Below, one piece after another: positions 36,498 to 45,273 of a stretch of DNA of 64,000 nt. Below the pieces are notes generated by a model that saw only the letters and a program-made list of their open reading frames with translations, did no database searches and was not told the DNA's origin. The position numbers and the translations under genes are program-made. Source of the DNA: Polymorphobacter_B sp038225475 (lineage in GTDB: Bacteria; Pseudomonadota; Alphaproteobacteria; Sphingomonadales; Sphingomonadaceae); NCBI GenBank assembly GCA_038225475.1, contig JBBRRA010000002.1:124001-188000 (forward strand), written 5' to 3'. Position 1 is the stretch's first letter. Every line of letters begins with the position of its first letter.

Positions 36498-36927
36498 CCG
36501 CGACCGGCGTCAGCACGGTTGATTGCGCCGGGTCGGGCGCAGCGAAACGCATGGCGGCATGGTCGCTGCTCGGGTGCCGCACTTTCGATGCGCGGCCCTC
36601 GGCGCGCATGCGGCGGTCGGCTTCGGTCCATGATGGCAGCGCGGCGGTGTCCTGCTCCCAATGCGCCACCGCCGCCTCGTCGCAGCGTTCGAGCAGGCTC
36701 GGCATCGCGGTCCGGTGCGAGCCGTTGGTCATATAGCGCCGCATGCTTGCCTGATCGTCCCAGACGGTCAGCGTCCAGAACGCCCAGCCGCGGTCGGCAA
36801 GCAGCGCCCCGGTGCGGAAACCGGCGGCGCGCTCGACCTGCCGCCGGGTCCGGATAAAGTCGAGGAACACCATCGGCAGGAACCGGACCGACCGCACCCG
36901 CAGCCGCGTGACGCTGATAAACGCCAT
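36487..36927 (-). CDS. DUF3291/antibiotic-biosynthesis-monooxygenase-like small protein
   Basis: A 146-residue dimeric alpha/beta-barrel-like protein with FLPMVFLDFIRTRRQVERAAGF, LADRGWAFWTLTVWDD and RRYMTNGSHRTAMP. This is the pattern of DUF3291 proteins, sometimes annotated spheroidene-monooxygenase-like. No cofactor residues can be assigned. It follows pepN after one base, so is co-transcribed with it. Tail overlaps the convergent lipoprotein gene by 11 bp. Confidence 0.72.
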   Translation of the reverse strand: MAFISVTRLRVRSVRFLPMVFLDFIRTRRQVERAAGFRTGALLADRGWAFWTLTVWDDQASMRRYMTNGSHRTAMPSLLERCDEAAVAHWEQDTAALPSWTEADRRMRAEGRASKVRHPSSDHAAMRFAAPDPAQSTVLTPVAATA

Positions 36928-36928
36928 G

Positions 36929-39490
36929 TCAGGCCAGGCTCCGGCTCGCCATCTCGAACACGTCCTTCGACAGCCCGGGGCGCGCCACGATGCGCTCGAG
37001 CTCGGCGCGCATCAAGCTCCCACGCGCCGCATCGAACCGCCGCCAGCGGCCAAGCGGCGTCACCAGCCGCGCTGCGCCCTGCGGATTGATCGCATCGACC
37101 GCAATGACTTCATCGGCGAGCAGCCGGTATCCGGCCCCATCGGCGCTGTGGAACCGCACCTGATTGACGCCGAACGCGCCGATCAGCGCGCGCAGACGGT
37201 TCGGGTTGCTGCGGCTGAAATCGGGATGCGTCATCAGCGCCTGCACCGCTGCAAGCGTATCGACGCGCGCCGAAACCGCCTGCACGGTGAACCATTTGTC
37301 GATCACCGACGGGTCGATGCGGTATCGGTCGTAAAACGCGCGCAGCGCCGCATCGCGCTCGGGTGCAGCCGAACTCGCGAGCAGCCCGAGCGCCGCCATC
37401 CGGTCGGTCATGTTGTCGGCACCCTCGAACTGCTGGAACGCCGCCGCCACCGCCGCCGGATCGTCGTCGGCCATCAGATAGCCGAGCGCGACATTCTTCA
37501 GCCGCCGGCGCCCTTTCGCCTCGGGCGTCAGCGCATAGCGGTTCGCGCCGTGATCGCGGTACGCCGTCCACCATCGGTTCCGCAGCGTCGCTCCGATCGC
37601 CACGCGCGCCGCCTCGCGCCGGGCATGGATCGCATCGACATCGACCACCGCTGCCTGGTCGCCGATGAACGCCTCCGACGGCAGCAGTACGGCTTCGGCG
37701 ATGAACGCCGGATCGAGCCCCGATGCCAGCGTCGCCCCGACGGCGGCCACAAGATCGTCGGCCGGACCATCGGTTGCCAGCACATCGAGCGCGAGGCGCT
37801 GCAGTGCCTCGTACCGCGCGAACGGGTCATCGTCATGCCCCGACAGGAACGCGAGATCGCCGCGCGACGCCGCCGCCTCGACGATGACCGGGGCCGAAAA
37901 GCCGCGGTTGAGCGAGGCAACCGGTGCTTCGTGGATGCCGTCGAACGTCACGCTTGCCGCCTCGGTCAGCTCGACGACGCGCTCGTCGCCCAACCGCGCG
38001 CCGCTGCCGCGCCCGAACAGCGCGACACGGAACGGCAGCGTCATCGCCAGCTTGTCCGCCTGCCCCGGCGTCGGCGGCACCGTCTGCGTCAGCGTCAGCG
38101 TCGCGGTCGCCGCCGCTGCGTCATGCGTCAGCGTCGCCGCCACGCGCGGCGTACCGGCCTGCGCATACCAGCGGCGGAACCCGCTCAGGTCGCGCCCGCT
38201 GGCGTCGCCCATCGCCGCCAACCAGTCGTCGGTGGTTACCGCCTGCCCGTCATGCCGGTCGAAATACAGGTCGGTGCCGCGCCGGAACCCGTCCGCCCCC
38301 AGCAGCGTGTGGAGCATGCGGATGACTTCGGCACCCTTGTTATAGACCGTCGCGGTATAGAAGTTGCCGATCTCGATATAATGATCGGGGCGGATCGGGT
38401 GCGCCAGCGGCCCCGCATCCTCGGGGAATTGCGCGGCGCGCAGCATCCGCACATCGTCGATGCGCCGCACCGCCGCCGACCCCTGATCGGCCGAAAACTG
38501 CTGATCGCGAAAGACCGTCAGGCCTTCTTTCAACGATAGCTGAAACCAGTCGCGGCAGGTGACGCGGTTGCCGGTCCAGTTGTGGAAATACTCGTGCGCG
38601 ACGACGGCTGCGACCGCATCGAAATCGGCGTCGGTGGCGGTTTCGGCATCGGCAAGGATGTACTTCGAATTGAAGATGTTGAGGCCTTTGTTCTCCATTG
38701 CGCCGGCGTTGAAATCGGCGACCGCGACGATGTTGAACTCGCTCAGGTCGTATTCGCGGCCGTAATTGACCTCGTCCCACGCAAATGACGCCTTCAACGC
38801 CGCCATCGCATGCGCGGCGCGCGGTACGTCTGCCGCCGCCGTCCAGATTGCCAGCGCGACGTCGCGGCCCGACTGCGTCGTAAAGCGGTCGTGGAGCGCC
38901 GACAGGTCGCCTGCCACCACCGCGAACAGATAGGCGGGCTTTGGCCACGGGTCGGTCCATTCGGCGAAATGCCGCCCGCCCTCGAGCGCGCCCGCCGCGC
39001 CGCGATCACCGTTCGAAAGCAGCACCGGATAGCGTAGGCGGTCGGCCTCCAGCCGCACGGTATAGCGCGACAGCACATCGGGCCGGTCGGGGAAAAAGGT
39101 GATCCGCCGGAACCCTTCCGCCTCGCACTGCGTGCACAGCAAGCCGCCGCTGGCATACAGCCCCATCAACCGCGTGTTCGCCGACGGCGCGATCTCGACG
39201 ACGGTCTCGATCACCGCCGTGTCGCCGTGGATCGCCAGCGTCAGCGTCTCGCCGACCGGCTGCACCGCGAGGCTTGCGCCATCGACCGATACCGACACCA
39301 GCGTCAGATCCTGCCCGTCGAGCACCAGCGGGCGTTCGTGCGCGCCGTTCCGCGCCACCGTCAGCCGCGCATGGACGCGTGTGCGCGCCGCATCGAGCTC
39401 GAACCGCAACGCCACCTGCGGCACCAGCCAGTCGGGAACCCGGTAATCGGCCAGCCGCACGCTCTGCGGAAGGGTCTGCGCGTCGAGCAT
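36929..39490 (-). CDS. pepN: Aminopeptidase N (M1 family)
   Basis: An 853-residue M1 zinc aminopeptidase that trims N-terminal residues in the cytosol. Exopeptidase motif GAMENKGLN and zinc site VVAHEYFHNWTGNRVTC with the following glutamate (SLKEGLTVFRDQ) are intact. DUF3458-type C-terminal domains match E. coli PepN in size. ATG at 39490 has AAGGA upstream at good spacing; the 11-residue upstream extension is less likely. Downstream of it lies the DUF3291-like gene. Confidence 0.95.
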   Translation of the reverse strand: MLDAQTLPQSVRLADYRVPDWLVPQVALRFELDAARTRVHARLTVARNGAHERPLVLDGQDLTLVSVSVDGASLAVQPVGETLTLAIHGDTAVIETVVEIAPSANTRLMGLYASGGLLCTQCEAEGFRRITFFPDRPDVLSRYTVRLEADRLRYPVLLSNGDRGAAGALEGGRHFAEWTDPWPKPAYLFAVVAGDLSALHDRFTTQSGRDVALAIWTAAADVPRAAHAMAALKASFAWDEVNYGREYDLSEFNIVAVADFNAGAMENKGLNIFNSKYILADAETATDADFDAVAAVVAHEYFHNWTGNRVTCRDWFQLSLKEGLTVFRDQQFSADQGSAAVRRIDDVRMLRAAQFPEDAGPLAHPIRPDHYIEIGNFYTATVYNKGAEVIRMLHTLLGADGFRRGTDLYFDRHDGQAVTTDDWLAAMGDASGRDLSGFRRWYAQAGTPRVAATLTHDAAAATATLTLTQTVPPTPGQADKLAMTLPFRVALFGRGSGARLGDERVVELTEAASVTFDGIHEAPVASLNRGFSAPVIVEAAASRGDLAFLSGHDDDPFARYEALQRLALDVLATDGPADDLVAAVGATLASGLDPAFIAEAVLLPSEAFIGDQAAVVDVDAIHARREAARVAIGATLRNRWWTAYRDHGANRYALTPEAKGRRRLKNVALGYLMADDDPAAVAAAFQQFEGADNMTDRMAALGLLASSAAPERDAALRAFYDRYRIDPSVIDKWFTVQAVSARVDTLAAVQALMTHPDFSRSNPNRLRALIGAFGVNQVRFHSADGAGYRLLADEVIAVDAINPQGAARLVTPLGRWRRFDAARGSLMRAELERIVARPGLSKDVFEMASRSLA

Positions 39491-39654
39491 GAAGTGTCCT
39501 TTGGCAGCAAGCGGTATCTGCACCGCACATAAGGCGCGGGCGCGCGTTGCTCAAGCGGGGGGTGGGGTGCGGTCGTGTCGTTCGCCACGCCGACATCCGG
39601 GCGTGGCGTCCGAAGAGGCTGCAGATGCTTTAGGGTAGCAAAGCCCACCGACGA

Positions 39655-40068
39655 CTATTTCGGTAACGGCAAGCCATTCATTTGAGAAAACATTCTAACA
39701 AGGTCGTCACAGGCGATTTTCGATGCCTCGCAAAGCACGGCCATTTCGATCGACGACCCGCTCCCCCGAGGTGTCACTTGTCGCTTAACGACTGCCGGAT
39801 AGGCGGGATAGCCCTTCGGAGCGAACGACCAAATTGCGTACTTCGCTTGCTGCGTCGCAATAAGCCATCCATTCTCGGTGGTGAACTCGACGCCTGATCG
39901 AGTTCGAAGATCGGCCAGCGCAGCGGCAACTGTTTCATAACCAATACTGGATTCGGACGTCTCTGGAAGGAGGCTCTGTGCAGGCTTAGCGGCATGCGCA
40001 GGATCAACCAGCAGCAGCGATACCGTCGCTGCGAATGCGATTTTTTCAATTCCCGGCAGCCAAATCAT
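39655..40068 (-). CDS. Hypothetical exported protein, low GC
   Basis: About 137 residues. A signal peptide (FAATVSLLLVDPAHA) is followed by a globular part including ETVAAALADLRTRSGVEFTT and SFAPKGYPAYPAVVKRQ. Two cysteines (CEASKIAC) near the C-terminus may pair in the periplasm. The start is uncertain: ATG at 40068 keeps the signal peptide short, while the frame extends to 40113. I do not recognise the family. By eye the gene is about 53% GC, well under its neighbours, and ordinary third-position bias is weaker, so it may be an acquired gene. Confidence 0.6.
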   Translation of the reverse strand: MIWLPGIEKIAFAATVSLLLVDPAHAAKPAQSLLPETSESSIGYETVAAALADLRTRSGVEFTTENGWLIATQQAKYAIWSFAPKGYPAYPAVVKRQVTPRGSGSSIEMAVLCEASKIACDDLVRMFSQMNGLPLPK

Positions 40069-40428
40069 GATGTTGAGGATAGCTCGGCACCTCGTTGCCG
40101 GCAACGCCTGCAACGGTGTCGGAAGCGACCGGAATGTCGTTGCGATGGCCCTTGACGAAATAGTCTATATGGTTATATCTTCTGCACTGGTCCGTGCGGG
40201 GGGTCGTCGGCTGGAAGACGTATATTCGACGGTATGCGGTAGTCTGTCCCGCTCAGAGCCAAGGCGAGCGGAGCACCCGCCGGACTTTGCAATTTTCGCC
40301 TCGCGGCTTGACACTCGCTGACACACGATGAAACAAAAATCTGTGGGACGTTCCAGCCCTGCATCATCGGTTCCGGCGGCTCCTTTCGGGAGCAGCGGGA
40401 CGCAGCAAAGCCCGGGAAACCGCCAAAA
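40069..40428 (+). other. 360 bp intergenic region with a possible structured leader
   Basis: No convincing gene. Short frames on both strands read through it without family features. It holds a sigma70-like promoter at 40152-40179. Near the end, 40376-40424 can fold as a three-way junction: an outer GGCGG/CCGCC stem encloses hairpin CTCC-TTTCG-GGAG and a CGGG/CCCG hairpin. This lies just upstream of the SDR start at 40429, whose ribosome site would be occluded by the closing stem. I do not recognise a known riboswitch class. Confidence 0.4.
40152..40179 (+). promoter_or_regulatory. Sigma70-like promoter in the 40.1 kb intergenic region
   Basis: TTGACG (40152-40157), a 16-base spacer and TATATC (40174-40179) on the plus strand. 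Few such matches occur in this GC-rich window. It would drive the SDR-mgtE-DUF1489 genes through a leader of about 240 bases or a small RNA within it. Confidence 0.45.
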
Positions 40429-41223
40429 ATGCAGCTGCTGATCTTCGGCCTCGGCTATACTGCGACCCGGATTGCGGACGCAGTGCGGGCGTTGGGCGGC
40501 AAGGTTGTCGCGACCCGGCGGCAGGCAGCGCCGGGCGCGCTGGCGTTCGACGATCCGGCGGTGACCGGCGCGATCGCGCGCGCGACGCACCTGCTCTCGT
40601 CGGTGCCGCCGGGCGACGACGGGACCGATCCGGTGCTGCTGCGGTACGGTGCCATGATCGCCGCCGCGCCCTTGCTCTGGAGCGGTTACCTGTCGTCGAC
40701 CGGCGTCTATGGCGACACGCAGGGCGCGTGGGTCGACGAGAGCGCCAGCGTCGGCGGCGGGCGGCGCACCGCGCGGGTGGCGGCCGACCTCGCATGGGGC
40801 GCGCTGCGGCCCGACATGCGCGTCTTACGCCTGCCGGGCATCTATGGCCCCGGCCGATCGGCGATCGACCGGGTGCGCGGCGGCCACGCCACCCGGATCG
40901 ACGCACCGGGGCATGTGTTCAGCCGAATCCATGTCGACGATATCGTCGCCGCGGTGCTCGCCTCGACCCGCCGCGGGCGACCCGGCGTCTATAACGTCGC
41001 CGATGCCGAACCGGCGACCGGCAGCGCGGTGATCGAATATGCCTGCGACCTGATCGGTGCGCCCTACCCGCCGCTGCAGCCGCTGGCGAGCGCTATGCTG
41101 TCGCCGATGGCGCGTGGTTTCTATGCCGAAAGCCGCCGGGTCGCGGCGCTCAAGCTGGGGCGCGAACTCGGCGTGCGGCTTAGCTATCCCGACTATCGCA
41201 CCGGGCTCGCGGCATGCCTATAA
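40429..41223 (+). CDS. NAD(P)-binding SDR/epimerase-like protein (YeeZ-like)
   Basis: A 264-residue Rossmann protein. IFGLGYTATRIADAVRALGG is the dinucleotide-binding turn and STGVYGDTQGAWVDE the GVYGD-type signature of atypical SDRs near sugar epimerases (YeeZ/YbjT-like). LPGIYGPGRSAIDRV and FSRIHVDDIVAAVLA are also typical. The usual YxxxK is not obvious, so enzymatic activity is uncertain. MgtE follows after 7 bp. Confidence 0.8.
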   Translation: MQLLIFGLGYTATRIADAVRALGGKVVATRRQAAPGALAFDDPAVTGAIARATHLLSSVPPGDDGTDPVLLRYGAMIAAAPLLWSGYLSSTGVYGDTQGAWVDESASVGGGRRTARVAADLAWGALRPDMRVLRLPGIYGPGRSAIDRVRGGHATRIDAPGHVFSRIHVDDIVAAVLASTRRGRPGVYNVADAEPATGSAVIEYACDLIGAPYPPLQPLASAMLSPMARGFYAESRRVAALKLGRELGVRLSYPDYRTGLAACL

Positions 41224-41230
41224 GGGCTGT

Positions 41231-42622
41231 ATGACCGAGACCGATCTCGATAGCGCACCCGCGGGCGTGCTCGAGGACAACCGCCTGACCGGGCGGTTCG
41301 TCGCCGATGTCGTGCGCGCGCTCGACGCTGGCGATACCGATGCAGTGTGCGCGCTGGTCGATCCGCTCCACCCCGCCGACGTCGCCGACCTGTTCGAACT
41401 GATCCCCGCCGACCACCGCCAGCCGCTGGCGACCGCGCTCGGCGACACGCTCGACGCCGACGTCATCGCCGAGATGAACGACTGGGTCCGCGAGGAACTG
41501 CTCGACGTGCTCAGCGCGGGCCAGGTCGCAGAAGTCGTGACGCAGCTCGACACCGACGACGCGGTGTCGATCATCGAGGAGCTCGACGACGACGACCGGC
41601 GCGAGGTGCTGCGCGCGCTCGACCCCGACGACCGCGCCGCAATCGAGGAGGCGCTCAGCTATCCCGAGGAATCCGCCGGACGGTTGATGCAGCGCGACCT
41701 GGTCGCGGTTCCCGAGCATTGGTCGATCGGGCAGGTCATCGATTTTCTGGGTGTCGAAGCCGAGCTGCCGACCGACTTTTGGGAAGTCTTCGTCGTCGAT
41801 CCCGCGCACCGCCCGGTCGGCACGATGCGGCTGTCATGGGTGCTGACCAAACCGCGCGACGCGCGCGTCGGCGCGATCATGCAGCGCGAACAGACGCTGA
41901 TCCCCGCCGATCTCGATCAGGAGGAGGTGGCGTTCCGGTTCCAGCAATATGCATTGATTTCGGCCGCGGTCATCGATTCCGGTGGGCGGCTGGTCGGCGT
42001 CATCACCGTCGACGATATCGTCCACATCATCCAGCAGGAAGCCTCCGAGGACATCCTCAAACTGTCGGGTGCTGGCGACGGCGACATCAACGAGCCGATC
42101 CTGCAGACGATCAAGGTGCGGATGTGGTGGTTGTCGATCAACCTGATCACCGCAATCCTCGCCTCGGCCGTGGTCGCCGCGTTCGAAGGCACGATCAGCC
42201 GCCTCGTGACGCTTGCGGTGCTGATGCCGATCGTCGCGGGCATGGGCGGCAACGCCGCGACGCAGACGATGGCGGTAACGGTCCGCGCGCTGGCGACCAA
42301 CCAGCTGACCAGCTCGAACACGCGCCGCATGATCGCGCGCGAATTGTGGATCGCCTGCGCCAACGGCGTCGGGCTCGGCGCGATCATGGGGATCGGCTGC
42401 CAGCTCGTCTATCACGACACCGCGCTAAGCCTCGTGCTGTTCGCTGCCATGCTGTTCAACAGCGTTAACGCCGGATTGTCGGGCGTCATCATCCCGGTTG
42501 TCCTCGACCGCTTCGACATCGACCCGGCGGTAACCTCGACGGTGTTCGTCACGACGATGACCGACGTGTTCGGATTTTTCGTCTTCCTCGGGCTGGCGAG
42601 CCTGTTCCACTTGTCGGCGTGA
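41231..42622 (+). CDS. mgtE: Magnesium transporter MgtE
   Basis: A 463-residue Mg2+ channel. The N domain (superhelical LHPADVADLFELIPADHRQ) is followed by tandem CBS domains (VGAIMQREQTLIPADLD, RLVGVITVDDIVHIIQ) and five membrane helices with PIVAGMGGNAATQTMAV, the selectivity-pore signature. Cytosolic Mg2+ binding to the N and CBS domains closes the pore. Overlaps the DUF1489 gene by 4 bp. Confidence 0.95.
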   Translation: MTETDLDSAPAGVLEDNRLTGRFVADVVRALDAGDTDAVCALVDPLHPADVADLFELIPADHRQPLATALGDTLDADVIAEMNDWVREELLDVLSAGQVAEVVTQLDTDDAVSIIEELDDDDRREVLRALDPDDRAAIEEALSYPEESAGRLMQRDLVAVPEHWSIGQVIDFLGVEAELPTDFWEVFVVDPAHRPVGTMRLSWVLTKPRDARVGAIMQREQTLIPADLDQEEVAFRFQQYALISAAVIDSGGRLVGVITVDDIVHIIQQEASEDILKLSGAGDGDINEPILQTIKVRMWWLSINLITAILASAVVAAFEGTISRLVTLAVLMPIVAGMGGNAATQTMAVTVRALATNQLTSSNTRRMIARELWIACANGVGLGAIMGIGCQLVYHDTALSLVLFAAMLFNSVNAGLSGVIIPVVLDRFDIDPAVTSTVFVTTMTDVFGFFVFLGLASLFHLSA

Positions 42623-43026
42623 CGCTGCACCTGACCAAGGTTGCGGTCGCGTGCAGCGATATCGCCGAACTCGCGGCACGGCAGGGCGCGCAGACGCCGG
42701 GCGGCGCGACCTGTTTCACGCGCTTTATGCCCAAGCGCGCTGCCGAACTGCCGCGCGGATCGCTGTTCTGGATCATCCGGCACCGGCTGGTGGCGCGGCA
42801 GACGATTCTCGGGCTCGAGATGGTCGAGACGCCATGGGGCATCAAATGCGCGATTGCGCTGGCCCCCGGCCCGGTGCCGGTGGTGGCGATACCGCGTCGC
42901 GCCCATCAAGGCTGGCGCTATCTTGCGCCCGAAGACGCCCCCGCCGATCTGGGGGCCGGAGCGTTCGACGCCGATGTCGTGCCGCCGGCAATGCTGCGCG
43001 AACTCCAGTCGCTGTGGTTGGTCTGA
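42619..43026 (+). CDS. DUF1489 family protein
   Basis: A 135-residue alphaproteobacterial conserved protein of unknown function. It begins LHLTKVAVACSDIAEL and contains FTRFMPKRAAELPRGSLFWIIRH, both typical of DUF1489. GTG start overlaps the mgtE stop (GTGA), giving probable translational coupling. No catalytic or metal-binding motif stands out. Ends 8 bp before the convergent GIN-domain gene. Confidence 0.82.
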   Translation: MTLHLTKVAVACSDIAELAARQGAQTPGGATCFTRFMPKRAAELPRGSLFWIIRHRLVARQTILGLEMVETPWGIKCAIALAPGPVPVVAIPRRAHQGWRYLAPEDAPADLGAGAFDADVVPPAMLRELQSLWLV

Positions 43027-43034
43027 GCTGCCGC

Positions 43035-43724
43035 TCAGGCGGTGCAGCGCGCCTTGCCCGACCCCGCTTTGCTGATGCTGCACTTTGCGCCACCCGCGAC
43101 ATGCACATCGCCCGACCCGGCGATCGATACCGTCGCGGTCTGGCTGGCAAAGGCGTCGAGCGACCCCGAGCCGCCGACGCTGGCATCGAGCGTGGCGCAT
43201 TTCAGGCCGCCAAGCTGCATCGAACCCGATCCGCCGATGCTGGCGTGGCCACTGCCGCAGGTCCCCGCCGCCACAATGCTGCCCGACCCGCCGACGCTGA
43301 AATCGGATTTGGCGGCATCGAGCGCCGCGATCTTGATCGACCCCGAACCCCCGACATCTGCACCAAAGGCGGCGACCTTGACCCGGTCGACGCTGATCGA
43401 ACCCGACCCGCCAAGGCTTACCGAGCGGACCATGGGCACCGTCACGGCAATATGCACGCGCCCGGTCGAGCTCCCCCAGCCCCAATCCCAGCCGTGTTTG
43501 GTACCGATCCGCAACGTCCCGCCTTCGACGCGGATCTCGAGGCGGTCGAGCGCCTTTTGATCGCCGCTGGCATGCACGCTGACGGCTTTGCCGGTGACGA
43601 CGCTGACGTCCGGCGATCCGCCGAGTTCGATGCGGTCGAATGCGGCGACCGGCACCGACAATTCAGCGGCGCTTGCAGTGGCGGCAGTGGCGAGCAGGGT
43701 GATGGCGGTCGCAAAACGGATCAT
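43035..43724 (-). CDS. GIN-domain (DUF2807) exported protein
   Basis: A 229-residue protein. Signal peptide (ITLLATAATASAAELSV) is followed by a right-handed beta-helix of the head-GIN/DUF2807 type, in which GGSGSI-like turns recur (SLGGSGSISVDRV, VGGSGSIKIAAL, VGGSGSIVAAG). This family is exported and its function is unknown; it is thought to bind or scaffold envelope components. A GAGGAG ribosome site lies eight bases upstream of ATG and a sigma70-like promoter precedes it. Confidence 0.85.
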   Translation of the reverse strand: MIRFATAITLLATAATASAAELSVPVAAFDRIELGGSPDVSVVTGKAVSVHASGDQKALDRLEIRVEGGTLRIGTKHGWDWGWGSSTGRVHIAVTVPMVRSVSLGGSGSISVDRVKVAAFGADVGGSGSIKIAALDAAKSDFSVGGSGSIVAAGTCGSGHASIGGSGSMQLGGLKCATLDASVGGSGSLDAFASQTATVSIAGSGDVHVAGGAKCSISKAGSGKARCTA

Positions 43725-43752
43725 CGGTAGCTCCTCGGTGCGTATTGTTTAC

Positions 43753-43780
43753 ATAATACACAGTGCCATCGACCTGTCGA
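43753..43780 (-). promoter_or_regulatory. Sigma70-like promoter for the GIN-domain gene
   Basis: Minus strand: TCGACA (43780-43775), 16-base spacer, TATTAT (43758-43753), close to TTGACA/TATAAT. It is about 30 bp upstream of the ATG at 43724 with a GAGGAG ribosome site between. An AT-rich run (GTAAACAATAC on minus) follows the -10. Confidence 0.55.
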
Positions 43781-43793
43781 GCGCCGGATAGAA

Positions 43794-43821
43794 AAAAGGC
43801 GGGCATTGCGGCCCGCCTTTT
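43794..43821 (-). terminator. Rho-independent terminator after carD
   Basis: AAAAGGCGGGC pairs with GCCCGCCTTTT around a six-base loop, and on the minus strand the stem is followed by further T residues (43793-43792). It lies 22 bp after the carD stop, ending the helicase-S4-fdxA-carD run. Confidence 0.8.
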
Positions 43822-43842
43822 CAGTCATCGTGACAAGAACGC

Positions 43843-44349
43843 CTAGGCGGCCTTCAGCACACTTTCGATCTTCGCCTGCGCGGCGGGTTCGTCGATATTT
43901 TCCATCGCAGCGAGTTCGCGCGCAAGACGCCCAATCGCGGCTTCATAAATCTGCCGCTCGGAATAGCTCTGCTCAGGCTGGTCTTCGGCGCGGTGTAAGT
44001 CGCGCACGACCTCGGCGATCGACACGAGGTCGCCCGAGTTGATCTTCGCCTCATATTCCTGTGCGCGACGGCTCCACATCGTGCGCTTGATCTTCGGACG
44101 CCCCTTGAGCGTCGTCAGAGCTTCGAGCAACGTTGCCTGGCTCGACAGCTTGCGCATGCCGACGCCTTCGGCTTTGTTGGTCGGCACCCGCAGCGTCATC
44201 CGCTCCTTTTCGAAGCGAAGCACATATAGTTCGAGCGCAGTACCAGCGATTTCAGAGCTTTGAACCTCGACGACGCGGCCGACGCCGTGCTTTGGATAGA
44301 CGACATAATCGCCCGCGACGAAGTTAAGCGCCTTGGCTACTGCTACCAT
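43843..44349 (-). CDS. carD: CarD-family transcriptional regulator
   Basis: A 168-residue RNA-polymerase-binding protein. The N-terminal Tudor-like RNAP interaction domain reads FVAGDYVVYPKHGVGRVVEV; LRVPTNKAEGVGMRKL and the C-terminal DNA-binding helical domain follow. CarD stabilises open complexes at rRNA and other promoters. A terminator lies behind it. 242 bp separate it from fdxA; that gap contains a 7 bp inverted repeat (44543-44565) but no gene. Confidence 0.95.
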   Translation of the reverse strand: MVAVAKALNFVAGDYVVYPKHGVGRVVEVQSSEIAGTALELYVLRFEKERMTLRVPTNKAEGVGMRKLSSQATLLEALTTLKGRPKIKRTMWSRRAQEYEAKINSGDLVSIAEVVRDLHRAEDQPEQSYSERQIYEAAIGRLARELAAMENIDEPAAQAKIESVLKAA

Positions 44350-44591
44350 CTCGTTCCGATCCTTTCACCGCACCGGCGTGACCGTGCCAGACAGTTTGAC
44401 GACCGCGCCGTCGCGCGTTCGTTGACTCCAGCCTGACGTCGTCTGCCGAGCGACCGTTTTGGCCTGTCCGCCTCCGGCAGAGGAAGCAGCGACCGGTTGA
44501 TGTGCCTTTAGACAGCACGCGTCGCAGACATAGCAGATTTATGACGCGAATGCCACCATCGCGTCGTCTGTGGGCCAGGTGCGGCTATGCG

Positions 44592-44927
44592 TCAGGCGTT
44601 ACCGGGCTTGTCGCTGAAATATTTGTCGAACTTGCCCGCCTCGCCCTTGTGCTCGTCGGCGTCGGGCGGTGTCGGGCCCTTGACGGTGATGTTCGGCCAT
44701 GTCGCGGCGAAGGTCGCGTTCAGCTCGAGCCACTTGTCGAGACCCGATTCGGTATCGGGGAGAATTGCTTCGGCAGGGCATTCAGGTTCGCAAACGCCGC
44801 AATCGATGCATTCGTTTGGATTGATGACAACCATGTTGTCACCTTCATAGAAACAGTCGACGGGGCACACCTCGACACAGTCCATATACTTGCACTTGAT
44901 GCAGGCCTCGGTGACCACGTACGTCAT
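44592..44927 (-). CDS. fdxA: Seven-iron ferredoxin FdxA ([3Fe-4S][4Fe-4S])
   Basis: A 111-residue ferredoxin. Two cluster motifs are visible: CIKCKYMDCVEVCPVDCF, in which the second Cys-position of the first cluster follows the 7Fe pattern, and CIDCGVCEPECP. A 60-residue C-terminal extension is typical of FdxA. It transfers electrons to unknown partners. It sits between S4 protein and carD in a widely conserved alphaproteobacterial gene order. Confidence 0.95.
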   Translation of the reverse strand: MTYVVTEACIKCKYMDCVEVCPVDCFYEGDNMVVINPNECIDCGVCEPECPAEAILPDTESGLDKWLELNATFAATWPNITVKGPTPPDADEHKGEAGKFDKYFSDKPGNA

Positions 44928-44988
44928 CGTCTCATCCCCTGGACGCTAGTTTAGCTCGGGCGTTGCTAGACGGCGGTGGGGCAGCGCG

Positions 44989-45270
44989 TCAAGCGGCGCG
45001 CTGACGCGTCAGATCGGTGTACATCTGGCAGGCTTCGACAAAAGGCCCACGCCGCTCGGCAAGCCCTTCGACGCGTACGACCACGACTTCATCGTGTTTG
45101 GGGAAACTGACGACCGACCCGGCGCGCACCAGCGCCGAAGGCCGATCGATAACGCGCCCGTCGAGCCGCAAGTGGCGGCTTTCACAAAGCGCCTGCGCAT
45201 CGCTGCGCGATTTCGTCAACCTTGCGAACCACAACCATTTATCGAGCCGCAAACCCTGACCGTAAACCAA
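44989..45270 (-). CDS. S4-domain RNA-binding protein (Hsp15/HslR-like)
   Basis: A 93-residue S4 protein: LRLDKWLWFARLTKSRSDAQ and VRAGSVVSFPKHDEVVVVRV are the two halves of the S4 fold as in HslR (Hsp15), which binds free 50S subunits carrying nascent chains after heat shock. It lies 3 bp downstream of the helicase gene. The family is certain; the ribosome-rescue role is inferred from HslR. Confidence 0.87.
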   Translation of the reverse strand: MVYGQGLRLDKWLWFARLTKSRSDAQALCESRHLRLDGRVIDRPSALVRAGSVVSFPKHDEVVVVRVEGLAERRGPFVEACQMYTDLTRQRAA

Positions 45271-45273
45271 ATT

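Noticed and set aside
40376..40428. Possible cyclic-di-GMP (GEMM) riboswitch because of GGGACGCAGCAAAGCC
   Set aside because: The upstream GCAAACC strand and the conserved hairpin order are missing; kept only as an unclassified structured leader.
40165..40590. 141-codon minus-strand frame overlapping the SDR start
   Set aside because: Overlaps the SDR gene and has shadow-like Arg-rich composition.
44543..44565. 7 bp inverted repeat between carD and fdxA as a terminator
   Set aside because: No T-run follows on the minus strand.
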